A stretch of 64,000 nt of DNA from Antedon mediterranea (Eukaryota; Echinodermata; Crinoidea; Comatulida; Antedonidae). The number at the start of each line of letters is the position of its first letter. The stretch's first letter is position 1. The position numbers and the translations under genes were made by a program. Under the pieces are notes generated by a model. It saw only the letters and a list, made by a program, of their open reading frames with translations, made no database searches and was not told the origin of the DNA. Positions 11,505 through 22,246 of the stretch are shown piece by piece. The stretch lies in assembly GCF_964355755.1 (NCBI RefSeq), contig NC_092677.1:3599001-3663000 (forward strand). Reading direction: 5' to 3'.

Positions 11505-12504
11505 TTTATTTATTCTTTCCTTAGCACTATTTTGTCCGTGAATTATCTTGATATCAGTTTCATCTATCTAAGTCAATTTTTCAGAGTATATTCCTTATGG
11601 CCAGGAATCGATGTGGTTATATTTTCACGATGCGTAATCAAAAATTACGCGGTCTACGCGCGATTTTACGAAATCACGTTTGTAATCATATCTTCACAAG
11701 CATGAATCACAATTAAACAAAATTTGGTACTCATAAATTTCAGGTCATATTTCATCATATGGCAATACAATTACGTGCGTAGCGCATATAACGCTTGCGT
11801 ACGCGCGCTTAAAATGTTCAAAATTGTCAAAATTTATTTTCGATGAAATTAGAGTACGTTTCAGGCAATTTTAAGCGTTTAAAAAATTGCCATGAGTGCG
11901 CAGATTTTTGCACGCGCACTGCGCGTTATACGTTAATGCGCACTCTTTTTGTCCGATTTCGGTTGTACAACCTTTCTTTAATAATATCATCATATTTTAT
12001 TCACTTTTCAACGCGTAATTGCCTTATACGAGCACGTCAAAAGTGACAGGCTACGCACGTGTAAGTTAACAAAATGGTGAAAATATGCTAAATTTTAAAA
12101 TTAATATAGATCGTCAAAATGCTCGGGAACACATATTTTTTATTTCATTTTCTTGAAGTGTATGTATCTTATGTATGATTTATTATTAAACTAAGGGAAC
12201 AAAAGTTGATTAAGCCATAATTGATTGCATATTAAATTAAAAAAAATTCATTTCGACAATCAAACAAATTATGACATTTTCTTAGGCCAAAATAACAAAC
12301 TTAACATTAACTTTCTTCCTCCAAAAGTTCATATATTAAAGTTAAAAGTATATAGTTTGACAGTGCATCATTTTTGTACATTTTTAGAGATGTCATCATA
12401 GTAAAAAATTATAATTCATTGCGGTATTTAATAATCTATCTGCACCAAAGTGGTTACTGCATAGTAAATACACGGAGGAATTTTTCTACAATTTTTAGAC
12501 AGTT

Positions 12505-12575
12505 GTGTATGGCTCGGTGGTGTGTGCTCGTGTCTATGGCACTCAAGGTACCGAGATCGAGTCTCACCTTGGGAA
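12505..12575 (+). ncRNA. Diverged tRNA-like module in the outer Helitron
   Basis: A good A box TGGCTCGGTGG (12510-12520) and a decayed B box AGATCGAGTCT (12554-12564) occupy the same position relative to the 3' end as in the inner element. The shared placement suggests inheritance within the family and not an independent SINE insertion. Confidence 0.45.
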
Positions 12576-12919
12576 ACGAAATAAGATTTTTTTTTTTATT
12601 ATCCGTATTGTTTGTTCAAATTTATTTCTTAGTGTATATATTATACACATGATTTATAATGAAATCTAGATAAAAAATAACTTATGTCTTTATTATTATG
12701 TAACAGCAAATGTGGTTTATGACATTATACGCAGAGGGATCTTTGATCGGATTGTGATACCGGCTATTGTATTCGCGTTAGCAAGGTCCTATCATATATT
12801 ATAAATAATTATAGAATCTGAGAAAATCAATGAATCAAAATATCTTTTAAAAATCAATTATCTTTATTAAAATCAATGCATATAACCTATAATTCGTCAT
12901 AGTGACGAATTAAATCTAG

Positions 12920-13176
12920 TAGTGAAATTTGATATTGTATTTGTGAGAAAATGGCGGATTGCTCCTGGGAGTCACTTGGTGAGATTATACTAGGGGACCT
13001 CCTTAGTCGTTCAGTATAAGTTAGAGTAGGACCGCTGGCCCTGTTTACTCAGCCCTCATCTTTTAAATCTGAGTGTAACTCAATTACGATCTTTAATATT
13101 ATAGTGAAATTTGATACTGTATTTGTGAGAAAATGGCGGATTGCTCCTAGGAGTCACTTGGTGGGATTATACTAGG
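12920..13176. repeat. ~180-bp satellite, middle block (about 1.4 units)
   Basis: Continues the 9640-9816 unit and is cut at ACTAGG (13171-13176) by the BEL LTR. The array resumes at 51783 with GGGGACCTCC, the expected continuation. Confidence 0.9.
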
Positions 13177-13470
13177 TGTTGTGGAATCGGTGAGAAATAA
13201 TGAGGTGAACACGTTGTTGCAATATATTGTCTTTATTAGATTTATTATTATTCAACAACTGTGTTGGGTTGTCTATAAGAACAAACAAAATACACTAAGT
13301 AGATAGTTCTGTAGTCAACAAATACTTCGAAACATAATGATAATAAAGAATAGTACGACTACCCCCTCTATAGTAATAGAAAGATGTAGACACTCGTACG
13401 CCGACTCCACTCGAAGTGATAACGTCAAGCGAAGCCTAGATATATGCACTTTAACAACAATAAAATATCT
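13177..13470 (-). repeat. BEL left LTR, outer part
   Basis: Near-identical to 51256-51550 over its length. It ends at CAATAAAATATCT (13458-13470), repeated at 46431-46443. These two copies are the target duplication of the L1 that split this LTR. Confidence 0.9.
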
Positions 13471-14183
13471 CCCCATACCTAGGCAAATCGTTCTCCCCCA
13501 TACCTAGGCAAATCGTTCTAAATGGTTTCAAAGCTCGTGTGTTTCACGAAGGACAAGAGATCAAATGTAACAAATGCTTGAAAAATGGACACGAAGCTTA
13601 TCAATGTAAGGCTAATAGAGTATGCTTTAAATGTCACCAAGAAGGTCATACTATGAGCACTTGCAACAATGAAATAGGCCAACAGCAAATATCAGCCAAC
13701 TCAATGGGATCAACAGGGGCATATATTAACCGTATGTGGGAATCATTTGTGCACACTCCAATACCAAAACAAATAACAGATAAAGACTTAAAGATAACAG
13801 ATAAAGATAAATCACATGATAATGCAAACCCAAATTCAGACACAGAAGTAGATATTGATGAAGTGTTCAGCTCACAAGATACTGCAGATGACAGCAGCGG
13901 AAGTGAATCTGATGAAGAACAAGAACATGTAAAAGACAAAGATATAATAATTTTGGACAGTGAGGAAAAGACCATTAGTGAAGCAAGTGAAAGCAAAGAA
14001 CAGAAGAAGGTAACAGATTTTTTTGTTTCTTCCACTCAAAACTCAAAAAGTAACAATGAAAGGAAAGGGGCTACCACTGATGAAAGTAGAACTGAAAAAG
14101 ATTTAAAGGAAACGTCACCAGAAAATCCACCACAGAAAACCAAAAAAAAAATCAACCTAAAGAAAAGGGTTACAAGGAAGTAA
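13471..14183 (+). pseudogene. L1 ORF1, 3' part with two zinc knuckles
   Basis: The frame is open from the truncated 5' end. It encodes two CCHC knuckles (CNKCLKNGHEAYQC and CFKCHQEGHTMSTC), as in ORF1 proteins of Tx1-type L1 elements, which bind the element's RNA. After these comes a long acidic, serine-rich, low-complexity stretch and a basic lysine-rich C-terminus. The N-terminal RNA-binding part is missing because the element is 5'-truncated; no genuine start codon can be chosen. A 121-bp non-coding spacer precedes ORF2. Confidence 0.8.
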
Positions 14184-14304
14184 GTTGCAGAACTACTGTA
14201 TCATACTGTGCAATATGACTTCAAATGTTTATTATTACAATTTAGTTTTTTTTATTTAAGATAAATTATAAAGTTTATAAAATGTTTTTATATTTAATAA
14301 TCAT

Positions 14305-16351
14305 ATGACACCAAACATACACCTTTTATCATTAAATGTTAGAGGATTTAGAGAAAAACAAAAACAAATTAGTATTTTTAAATGGGTCAAAGACAACAAA
14401 GCAGATATCATCTTCATTCAAGAATCACATTTGACAAATGATAAAACCCAGTCACTGAATGATATATGGCAAGGTGATTCCTACCACTGCTTTGGCTCAT
14501 CACACAGTAGAGGAACATCCACAGTTATTGCTAGTAAAATTCAACACAGGGTAACAAAACAATACAAAGATATTAATGGTAGATTTTTACTTCTAAGAGT
14601 TGAAATAGATGACAACTATTTCATTCTTGTTAATTCATATGCCCCAAATTATGTAAAAGATCGATGTTCTTACTTCAGGACTTTACATAAAACAATTATT
14701 GACTTCAAAGAAAGCAAAAATGATAAAATAATTATAGGTGGTGACATGAATTGTGCTCTAGACAGAAAATTTGACCAAAAAGGTAGTGTCGATAGAGTAG
14801 ATAATTCTGTTTTTACAATAACACATTTTATGAAAAATCTGAATCTTAATGACATCTGGAGAAAAAATAACCCGGATACATGTCAATTCACATGGCGAAG
14901 GAAATACACCCAAACGTACAGAAGGTTGGACTATTTTTTTATATCTAACGACTTATGTGAATATGTTAACACATGTGATATCAGGCCGTCAATCATGTCT
15001 GATCACCAAGCCATATCCTTAAAAATAAGTTTAACTAATGAAGAAAGAGGCCCAGGATTATGGAAAATGAACAATTCTCACTTAGATAATGAAGATTATA
15101 TAAACAACATCAAAAACATAATAGAAAGAGCTAGATTAGAAGAACTTAACCCAAAGGATAAATGGGAAATGATTAAAGTAAAAATAAAGGAATTCTCCAT
15201 AAAATATGGGAAAATGAAAAATAAAAATAAATGCAAAAGAAAAGAAATACTTCAACAGGAAATTGCTATCATTAATGATTTAATTATGAAAAAGGATAAT
15301 ACTGATAATAATATCCAGTATGAAACAGAATTAGATCAAAAAAAGAATGAACTTGAGCAAATTTACCTATTGGAAGCTAAAGGCGCTCAAATTAGGTCAA
15401 GAGTAAAGTGGATAGAAGATGGCGAACGAAACACTAAATACTTTCTTGGTTTAGAGAAAAATAATAGTAATAAAAAACATATTAAAAAATTAAAAAAACA
15501 GGACGGATCCATTATATCAAATTCCACAGAGATATTGAAGGAAGAGGTTAATTTCTTCAAAAAAATATATGCAAAACAAGATGTTCCTTACAAATCAATT
15601 GATAAGTACCTATCTCATGTTAATTTAACTAAACTCACAGAGGCAGAACAAGAGATGTGTGAGGGTCATCTCTCTCTCTTCGAATGTGAGCAAGCAATAA
15701 AGAAAATGAAAAAAAATAAAGCTCCAGGCAGTGACGGTTTAACAGTTGAGTTTTATCAACTCTTCTGGTACCTTATCTGTGACCTTGTTTGTGATGCACT
15801 AAATTATGGTTTTGCCACACAAGAAATGTCTGTGTCACAAAGAAGGGGAATAATCAACCTTATTTACAAAAAAGGTGATCACAAAGATTTAAATAACTGG
15901 CGCCCTATCACTTTACTCAATATTGACTACAAAATAGCTTCTTTTGTTCTTACAACAAGATTACATCGAGTTGCAAAGTATATAATAAACAATGACCAAA
16001 AAGGGTATGTAAAAGGTCGCTTTGGTGGTGACAATATAAGACTAATAGAGGACATAATTACTTGCATGGAAAATGAACAGCTTGAAGGTATACTTATAAG
16101 TTTAGATTTCCAAAAAGCATTTGACAGTGTCAATAGATCATTTTTAATAGAAGCCTTAAATAAATTCAATTTTGGTATTTCATTTGTGAACTGGGTAAAA
16201 GCACTGTATAACAATACAAATTGTATATTCACAAATAATGGTTGGCAATCAGAAAGTTTTGCAATGCACCAAGGTATTAGACAAGGATGTCCCTTGTCTG
16301 CTCTATTGTTTATTTTAGTAGCTGAAGTCCTAGCTACAAAAATAAGAGCAT
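14305..16351 (+). pseudogene. L1 ORF2, first segment: APE endonuclease and N-terminal RT
   Basis: Starts at ATG 14305. The APE-type endonuclease shows NVRG (residues 11-14), FIQESH with E40, GGDMNC (145-150), RRLDYFF with D209 and SDH (232-234), all the usual catalytic positions. RT motifs follow: NWRPITLLN, SLDFQKAFDSVNR and GIRQGCPLSALLF. The protein nicks DNA and primes reverse transcription of its own RNA at the target. The frame is cut after residue ~682 by a 829-bp DNA element; the TAG reached there belongs to that insertion. Confidence 0.9.
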
Positions 16352-17180
16352 AGCCCCTTTCTCACAGAGTTGTGTGTCAGGAATATTGCGGGAATATACC
16401 ATTACCATGCCGGTATGGTTTTCTGTGAGAACGGGTCGTCTTGGCATCATGCCGGCACCATGCCGGCATCGACATGACCTGCTTTAGACCTAGTAATATT
16501 CTAGGGATATTCCCCGCAATGCCAGACGGGCATTCTGTGAGAACGTATTGCCGTTATATTCCGGGGTTCCCCGTCGAGGCTTTGACACCTTGCGCAGTCA
16601 AGTGTATCACTTTGGCGCCTATTCAATTCAATTAACAATAATAATGTCGAACTGGAGGGATAATGAGATAAGAGAGCTGCTTAAAATAAGGGGACAAGAA
16701 GAAATTTGTAGCATAATCTATATAGGCCGCTAGGCTAGGCCAGCCATAGCTCTTTGTTTGTTGGTGCCTGACCTTTCATCGCCTTGTAAATTGTAGGCCT
16801 ACAGCCTTCTAAGGTGTTTTACAGATTGCCGATGACGGCAAATTAATTGCTATACCTGTATAATATATGCACAATATACTGTACATAGCATGTATTGCAT
16901 AAATATGCTATAAAGGAAGATAATAATCTGTAACTTAACATTCGCCGCCATATCATCGCTAGACAAAAATAATAACAATAAAGGACGCCCTCAATAATTA
17001 TTTTGTCAGAGACTTTTTATTGGCCGAATATGCCCGACTCCTTTCTCACAGAAAGCCGGTATATACCGGTTATATTTCCGGCACGATAGTCCGATGAGAA
17101 TGGGTATATGCCGGTAACGATACCGGCACGACGCCAGCACTGTACCGGTATATTGCAGGCACATCTGTGAGAAAGGGGCT
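16352..17180. mobile_element. PIF/Harbinger-like non-autonomous DNA transposon
   Basis: Perfect 17-bp terminal inverted repeats (16352-16368, AGCCCCTTTCTCACAGA, and 17164-17180), flanked by a 3-bp duplication CAT (16349-16351, 17181-17183). Subterminal regions are full of CCGGCAT/ATGCCGG and ACCGGTATATACCGGT palindromes plus extra CTGTGAGAA words (16536, 17045). A 3-bp duplication plus the Myb/SANT-like exon inside (16644-16733) points to PIF/Harbinger; CAT is not the commonest Harbinger target, so the call is moderate. Confidence 0.7.
16644..16733 (+). pseudogene. Remnant Myb/SANT-like exon inside the Harbinger-like element
   Basis: The short frame MSNWRDNEIRELLKIRG... has the W-x(3)-EIR-x-LL-x-IRG pattern that starts Myb/SANT-like DNA-binding proteins encoded as the second protein of PIF/Harbinger transposons, where they help the transposase bind element ends. 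Only about 30 residues remain before a TAG; no transposase sequence is present. Confidence 0.5.
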
Positions 17181-17183
17181 CAT

Positions 17184-17312
17184 GTGATATGGTCAAAGGC
17201 CTGATTGTTCCTGCAGGCAATGGTATATTTAAAGATATTAAGATTGCACAGCTAGCAGATGACACTGTGCTTTTTCTAAAGGATATAAATAGTATAGATA
17301 ACAGCATAAGTA
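17184..17312 (+). pseudogene. L1 ORF2, second segment: RT palm with ADD motif
   Basis: Continues the frame of 14305-16351 once the DNA element and one CAT are discounted. It carries the RT catalytic QLADDTVLFL motif (about 17249-17278). It is cut at 17312 by a 949-bp insertion. Confidence 0.85.
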
Positions 17313-18261
17313 GTCTGGGTTCCAGACGGAGTTTTGTCTTAATATTAGTCAAGATAAATATTTTGGCACATATGGCGTTTCATACGTATACTACTTGATT
17401 TTGGATACTCCGTCTGGGGAAACACGCACAAGTCACGTGGTTTGACACCAAGAATTCTTGGTGCATACGATTATCCGGTTGACTAGTTTCAGCTGCATGC
17501 GATTGGCTACTCTCTCGTACACCGTTTAAATATTCATATTTCAGAATTTCAATAGCTCAACAACTAAGATGATGCGCATGCGCTATGTTACGTTTAGACA
17601 ATGTGTACTTGGGTACATTTATGAAAGTTCTGAAGGCTAGAAATTATTTATATGCCTAGTAGTCTGGTAAACATTTGATGGGATCTTTGAAACATGAAAA
17701 CTCGTCTTGATATATGATAGGCTAGCTTCTCCGCAAATCTGACATTGAATGGATCATTTATTATGCGGAGATAATTTTGATTTAATTCCCACCCAGACCC
17801 TGTCCTGTTCTGTGTGGTGGTGTAGCCCTGTTGTGTGCCGGTGGTATGTAGGCCTACTTCATTGGCGTTTTATTTGGCAGGGCATACGTGCGAGTTGAGT
17901 AGGACCTACGAAAGAGGCCTAGGCCAAGGACTAAACAATTAATAAACAAAACAACTTGGCATTACTATTTTATATTTCAACAGTCTCGATCGTACATTAA
18001 GCACTGGTAGGCCTACGTACTCGATCTTTTTCATTTTGAAACAAAATGATCATTGGTTGATTCGAAATCCATATTTACATACCGCCCGCCCCATATAGCC
18101 AAATACGGTATGATAACCTACGTCATTCTTATCGTATGTTTGCGGTCTGCAAATCGATTTCTATACGTGTTTCACAAGTCTGTATTTTCAGACAAAAATC
18201 GCGGTCGAAATAAAAACAAATAAATAAAAAAAAAAAGATAATACAGACTTGGGGCAAGTCT
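17313..18261. mobile_element. Unclassified 949-bp insertion with terminal hairpins
   Basis: Flanked by a 12-bp duplication ACAGCATAAGTA (17301-17312 and 18262-18273). The left end is a hairpin GTCTGG/CCAGAC (17313-17327) and the right end a hairpin AGACTTG/CAAGTCT (18245-18261). An A-rich run (about 18222-18238) lies just inside the right end. A further inverted pair CCAGACGGAGT (17323-17333) and ACTCCGTCTGG (17407-17417) spans a ~73-bp loop at the left. No coding capacity. I cannot place it in a known class; the long duplication suggests target-primed or staggered-cut insertion. Confidence 0.65.
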
Positions 18262-18273
18262 ACAGCATAAGTA

Positions 18274-19092
18274 TTATTGAAAAGTTTGGAGAGGTTTCTG
18301 GATTAAAATTAAATAAGAATAAAACAAATGCTTTTTGGCTTGGCAGTTTAAGAGACTGCAAGGACACACATGGTAACATTTCTTGGACATCCACACCAAT
18401 TCGGATATTAGGTATCTATGTTGGACATGATAAGGAATATTGTTATCAAAAGAACTGGAAAGAAAAAATAGACGCATTAGAAAATACCCTAAAAACGTGG
18501 GAGAAAAGACACCTCACTTTTTTTGGAAGAATTACTATTGTAAAAACATTAGCGCTCTCAAAAATTATATACAATTCCTGCATTTTGCTAGTACCAGAAA
18601 AAGTAATAAAAGAGGTGGATAAATAAATTTTTAAATTCATTTGGGAAACCAAGAAAGAGAAAATAAAAAGAAAAACCATGTGTGCCAATTACAGTCAAGG
18701 TGGTCTAAAAATGGTAGAATTCAGATCTCAGGTAATATCTTTCCAAGTTAAATGGTACAGGAGACTGTATGAAAACGATGATGCCAAATGGAAATATTTA
18801 CCTACATTTTATATAGAAAAGATAGGCCCAAAATCATTAACCTCAAATTTATCAAAAGTTCCGTGTAATATATCCGTACCACCATTTTACCTCTCAGTTA
18901 TTAAGTCTATAGCAGTAGCTAATGCTTGTAATAATAGATTAAATAAGGAACCAATAAGCTATGATGACATTATTAATCAATCATTATGGGGTAATGAGTT
19001 TATATGTATTAAAAAGAAGCCGTTATATAACTGTAACTGGATTAGTTCAGGGTTTTTAAAAATATATGATGTAATAAATAATAATGTGTTTA
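18274..19092 (+). pseudogene. L1 ORF2, third segment: RT thumb and linker
   Basis: Resumes the ORF2 frame (IEKFGEVSGLKLNKNKT is the typical post-ADD block). An in-frame TAA at 18624-18626 breaks it; the frame continues beyond with FKFIWETK and GGLKMVEF, both usual in this family. It is cut at 19092 by the second L1 copy. The stop adds to evidence that the element is inactive. Confidence 0.85.
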
Positions 19093-19947
19093 ATCAATCA
19101 ATCAATCAATGTTAAAGGATGAGGAAAATATAATGTTAACAGTAAAAAGTTAGTAAGTAATTAGTATAACAGAGAATATGCATTGTTTAAATGAAAATAT
19201 GTTTGCATAGATAAATCCAAAGAAAAATAAAATGGGACAAACCCATGGGATGGATTTATTAAACATAAACGTATTATAATTATATGAAATAAATATGCAT
19301 GTAGATGAAAAAAAAAAACAAAAACAACTATGTAAGAAAAAATAAGCTTTGTTAATGAAAATGTGTTATAGATAATATGTATAAAAAGAGGAAACTATGT
19401 AATCAATGTGGTTAAATGATAATGTATGTATAAACAAAATAATATATGGAAATAGTTTTTTTTTTAAAGAAAATAAGTAAAAAAAAAAAAAAGTGGAATG
19501 AATCCACATAAGAGAAGAAAGTAAAAAAGTTAAATGAAAATTTAAGAAGTTATAGATGCAAAAAAGGATCTGCTGGTTTTGTAAACATTAAAGAACAAAA
19601 ATATTAACATTAATGTTAAAGGATGAGAACAATATTATGTTAACAGTAAACATGTAGTAAGTAATGAGTATAACAGAGAATATGCATTGTTAAATGAAAA
19701 TGTGGTAGATGAAAAAATCAAAAACAACTATGTAAGAAAAAAAAAAAGCTTGTTAATGAAAATGTGTTACAGATAATATGTTTAATCAATGTGATAATAT
19801 GTAAACAAATGAATAAATAAGTATATGTATACAGATGATTAAACAAACATTGTAAATATAATGATATGTATAGTGTATAGTGAAAAATATATGTAAAGAG
19901 AACAGTGGTTTGGAAATAAAAGTGGGATGAACCCACATAAGATAAAA
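19093..19947 (+). mobile_element. Second, heavily 5'-truncated L1 copy (3' UTR only)
   Basis: Matches 45537-46411 of the host L1's own 3' UTR, with small gaps. It inserted into ORF2 with a 16-17-bp duplication AAATAATAATGTGTTTA (19076-19092 and 44257-44273). Its A-tail is divided: AAAA at 19944-19947 and a longer A run at 44247-44257, with the Helitron array between. ATCA is repeated at the 5' junction. Confidence 0.85.
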
Positions 19948-21100
19948 CTAGATTTGAACTCGTCACTACGGACGAGTTAGGTTATCCGCAGTGCAAAAGC
20001 CACGTGCACGTCATACGTTAGAATAGTGCGCGCAAAAAAATAAAACGATTATGGCATTGAAAAATGTTAGTGCGCTCTCTATGTTGCGTCGCGTCTAAGT
20101 ATATACGGTATAACACTATATACTGTATACGTACTACATACAGTGCAGAATAGGTGAAAATAAGTGACCAAAGTTATTGACGCATTTGAATATGATGACG
20201 TCATCACAATTTTTAAAATGGTGGATCATGCGAAAGGTAATTGATTGATCTAGACAATATAAAAAAATTGAGTGAAATGGAATAAGGATAAGTAGAGATG
20301 CGCTCTATTAAATTGACGAGCTATGACGAAAGAGAAAAAAATCCTATATTTTATATTCGGGTGGCCATACGATGACGTCACAATGTCTGGTTAGCCATAT
20401 CAATGCATGATTCGAGAAAAACAACTCATCTACTTCCAGAATCTGAAATTTTAAATATTTTCACCTCGGAGTTTAGAATCTATGACTGTTTTAAAAAAGG
20501 CATAATTTTGACGAATTTTTGAACTTTTTCTTCAAAAACGCGCGCAAATTGTTCAATTCTACGTGCTCGTATGACGTGATTTTAAGTCGAAATTGATTGA
20601 AAATTGGTAAATGTACTAGAAAAGGCTGAAAAAACAAAAATCAAGCAAAAAAAAGATGTTTTTGCGCTACGTGCGCACGCGCGCGTAAAAAAATTGCGCA
20701 CGTGTGGGAATTTTTGAAATGCTCAAAATGACATGAAACGCATAGAAAGTTGATTAGAAATTGATTTTTCGCATTTTGAAATTTCAAACGCGCGTGCGCG
20801 CGTAACTTTTTGTGAAACATGCCATTTTTAATCCATAGAAAGTTTGCGCATGATCTCACTTAAATTTTCACAAAGTTTCAATACAAAACAACTTTTAGTT
20901 TTTATTCTATGATCAATCATTGAAATTCATAAAATCGCGCGTAACTTACGCTGCGCAACTCCAAAATCGTCCAAAAGCTTGGCTGCACATCTACAGCTAT
21001 AGGTCAACCTTATGACAAAGTTATACAATCTTATGTTGGCCACAAGATAGAGATGTGCTGCGAACAAAATTCGGGGAAAGAAAGAAGAATAACATAGAAA
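19948..21100 (-). mobile_element. Array unit 1 (head type A, no 5' hairpin)
   Basis: CTAG end at 19948 abuts the L1 A-tail. Head variant reads CAGTGCAAAAGCC with an extra A-rich AAATAAAACGATTATGG. The 5' hairpin is absent; the unit meets unit 2 at CATAGAAACTAG. Confidence 0.8.
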
Positions 21101-22246
21101 CTAGATTTGAACTCGTCACTACGGACGAGTTAGGTTATCCGCATCGCAAAACCCACGCGCATGACACCTAAGTTAGAATATTGCGCGCAGAAAAACGATT
21201 ATGCCATTGAAAAAATGTTAGTGAGCCCTCTATTTTGTGTCGCATCTAAGTGTGTACGGTATACACTATATACTGTATACGTACTACATACAGTGCAGAA
21301 TAGGTGAAAATAAGTGACCAAAGTTATTGACGCATTTGAACATGATGACGTCATCACAACTTTAAAAATGGTGAATCATGCGAAAGATAATTGATTGATC
21401 TAGACAATATAAAAAAATTGAGTGAAATGGAATAAAGATAAGTAGAGATGCGCTCTATTAAATTGACGAGCTATGACGAAAGAGAAAAAAATCCTATATT
21501 TTATATTCGGGTGGCCATACGGTGACGTCACAATGTCCGGTTAGCCATATCAATGCATGATTTGAGAAAAACAACTCATCTACTTCCAGAATATGTAATT
21601 TTAAAAAAGTTCACCACGTAGTTTAGAATTTATGACTGTTTAAAAAAAGGTCTAATTTTGACGAATTTTTGAAGTTTTTCATCAAAAACACGCGCAAATT
21701 ATCCAATTCTACGTGCTCGTGTGACGTGATTTTAAGTCGAAATTGTTTGAAAAGTTGATAAAATTACTAGAAAAGACTGAAAAAAACATAAATCAAGAAA
21801 AAAACAAACATTTTGCGCAACGTGCGCACGCGCGCGTAAAAAAATTGCGCATGCGTGGGAATTTATGAAATGCTCAAAATGACATGAAACGCGTAGAAAG
21901 TTGATTAGAAATTGATTTTTCGCATTTTGAATTTTTAAACGCGCGTGCGCGCGTAACTTTCTGTTAAACATGCCATTTTTAATCCATAGAAAGTTTGCGA
22001 TTGATATAACTAAAATTTTCACCAAGTTTCAATACAAAATGAGTTTTGGTTTTTAATCTATGATCAATCATTGAAATTCATAAAATCGCGCGTAACTTAC
22101 AATGCGCGACTAAAAATTTAGAAAATAAAGTTTCTTGCACATCTACAGCTACAGGGCAATGTTTTGACAAAGTTATACAATCATATGGTGGCCAGAATTA
22201 GAGATACGCTGCGAACAAAATTCGTGGAAAGAAAGAAGAACATAGA
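21101..22246 (-). mobile_element. Array unit 2 body (head type B), 5' end displaced to 23812-23893
   Basis: Head variant CATCGCAAAACCCACGCG. Its T-tract and 5' hairpin lie beyond unit 3, which inserted between them. Body plus displaced end add up to about 1.23 kb, the intact length. Confidence 0.75.

Larger units (their letters stand above)
9817..12919 (+). mobile_element. Outer Helitron-like element (non-autonomous), carrying a nested copy
   Basis: The left end has a hairpin with arms GGTTATATGCAT (9820-9831) and ATGCATATAACC (9835-9846). Near the right end the same arm ATGCATATAACC recurs (12876-12887). It is followed by a hairpin AATTCGTCA/TGACGAATT (12891-12911), four bases, then CTAG (12916-12919) and a flanking T. 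A 3' hairpin a few bases before CTAG followed by T is the established Helitron terminus. Paired subterminal arms are known from Helitron2/Helentron types. Removing it restores the satellite with no target duplication. No Rep/helicase coding is present. The class call is inference from the ends. Confidence 0.75.

Noticed and set aside
13646-14035. 129-residue minus-strand frame
   Set aside because: Antisense of L1 ORF1's acidic low-complexity region.
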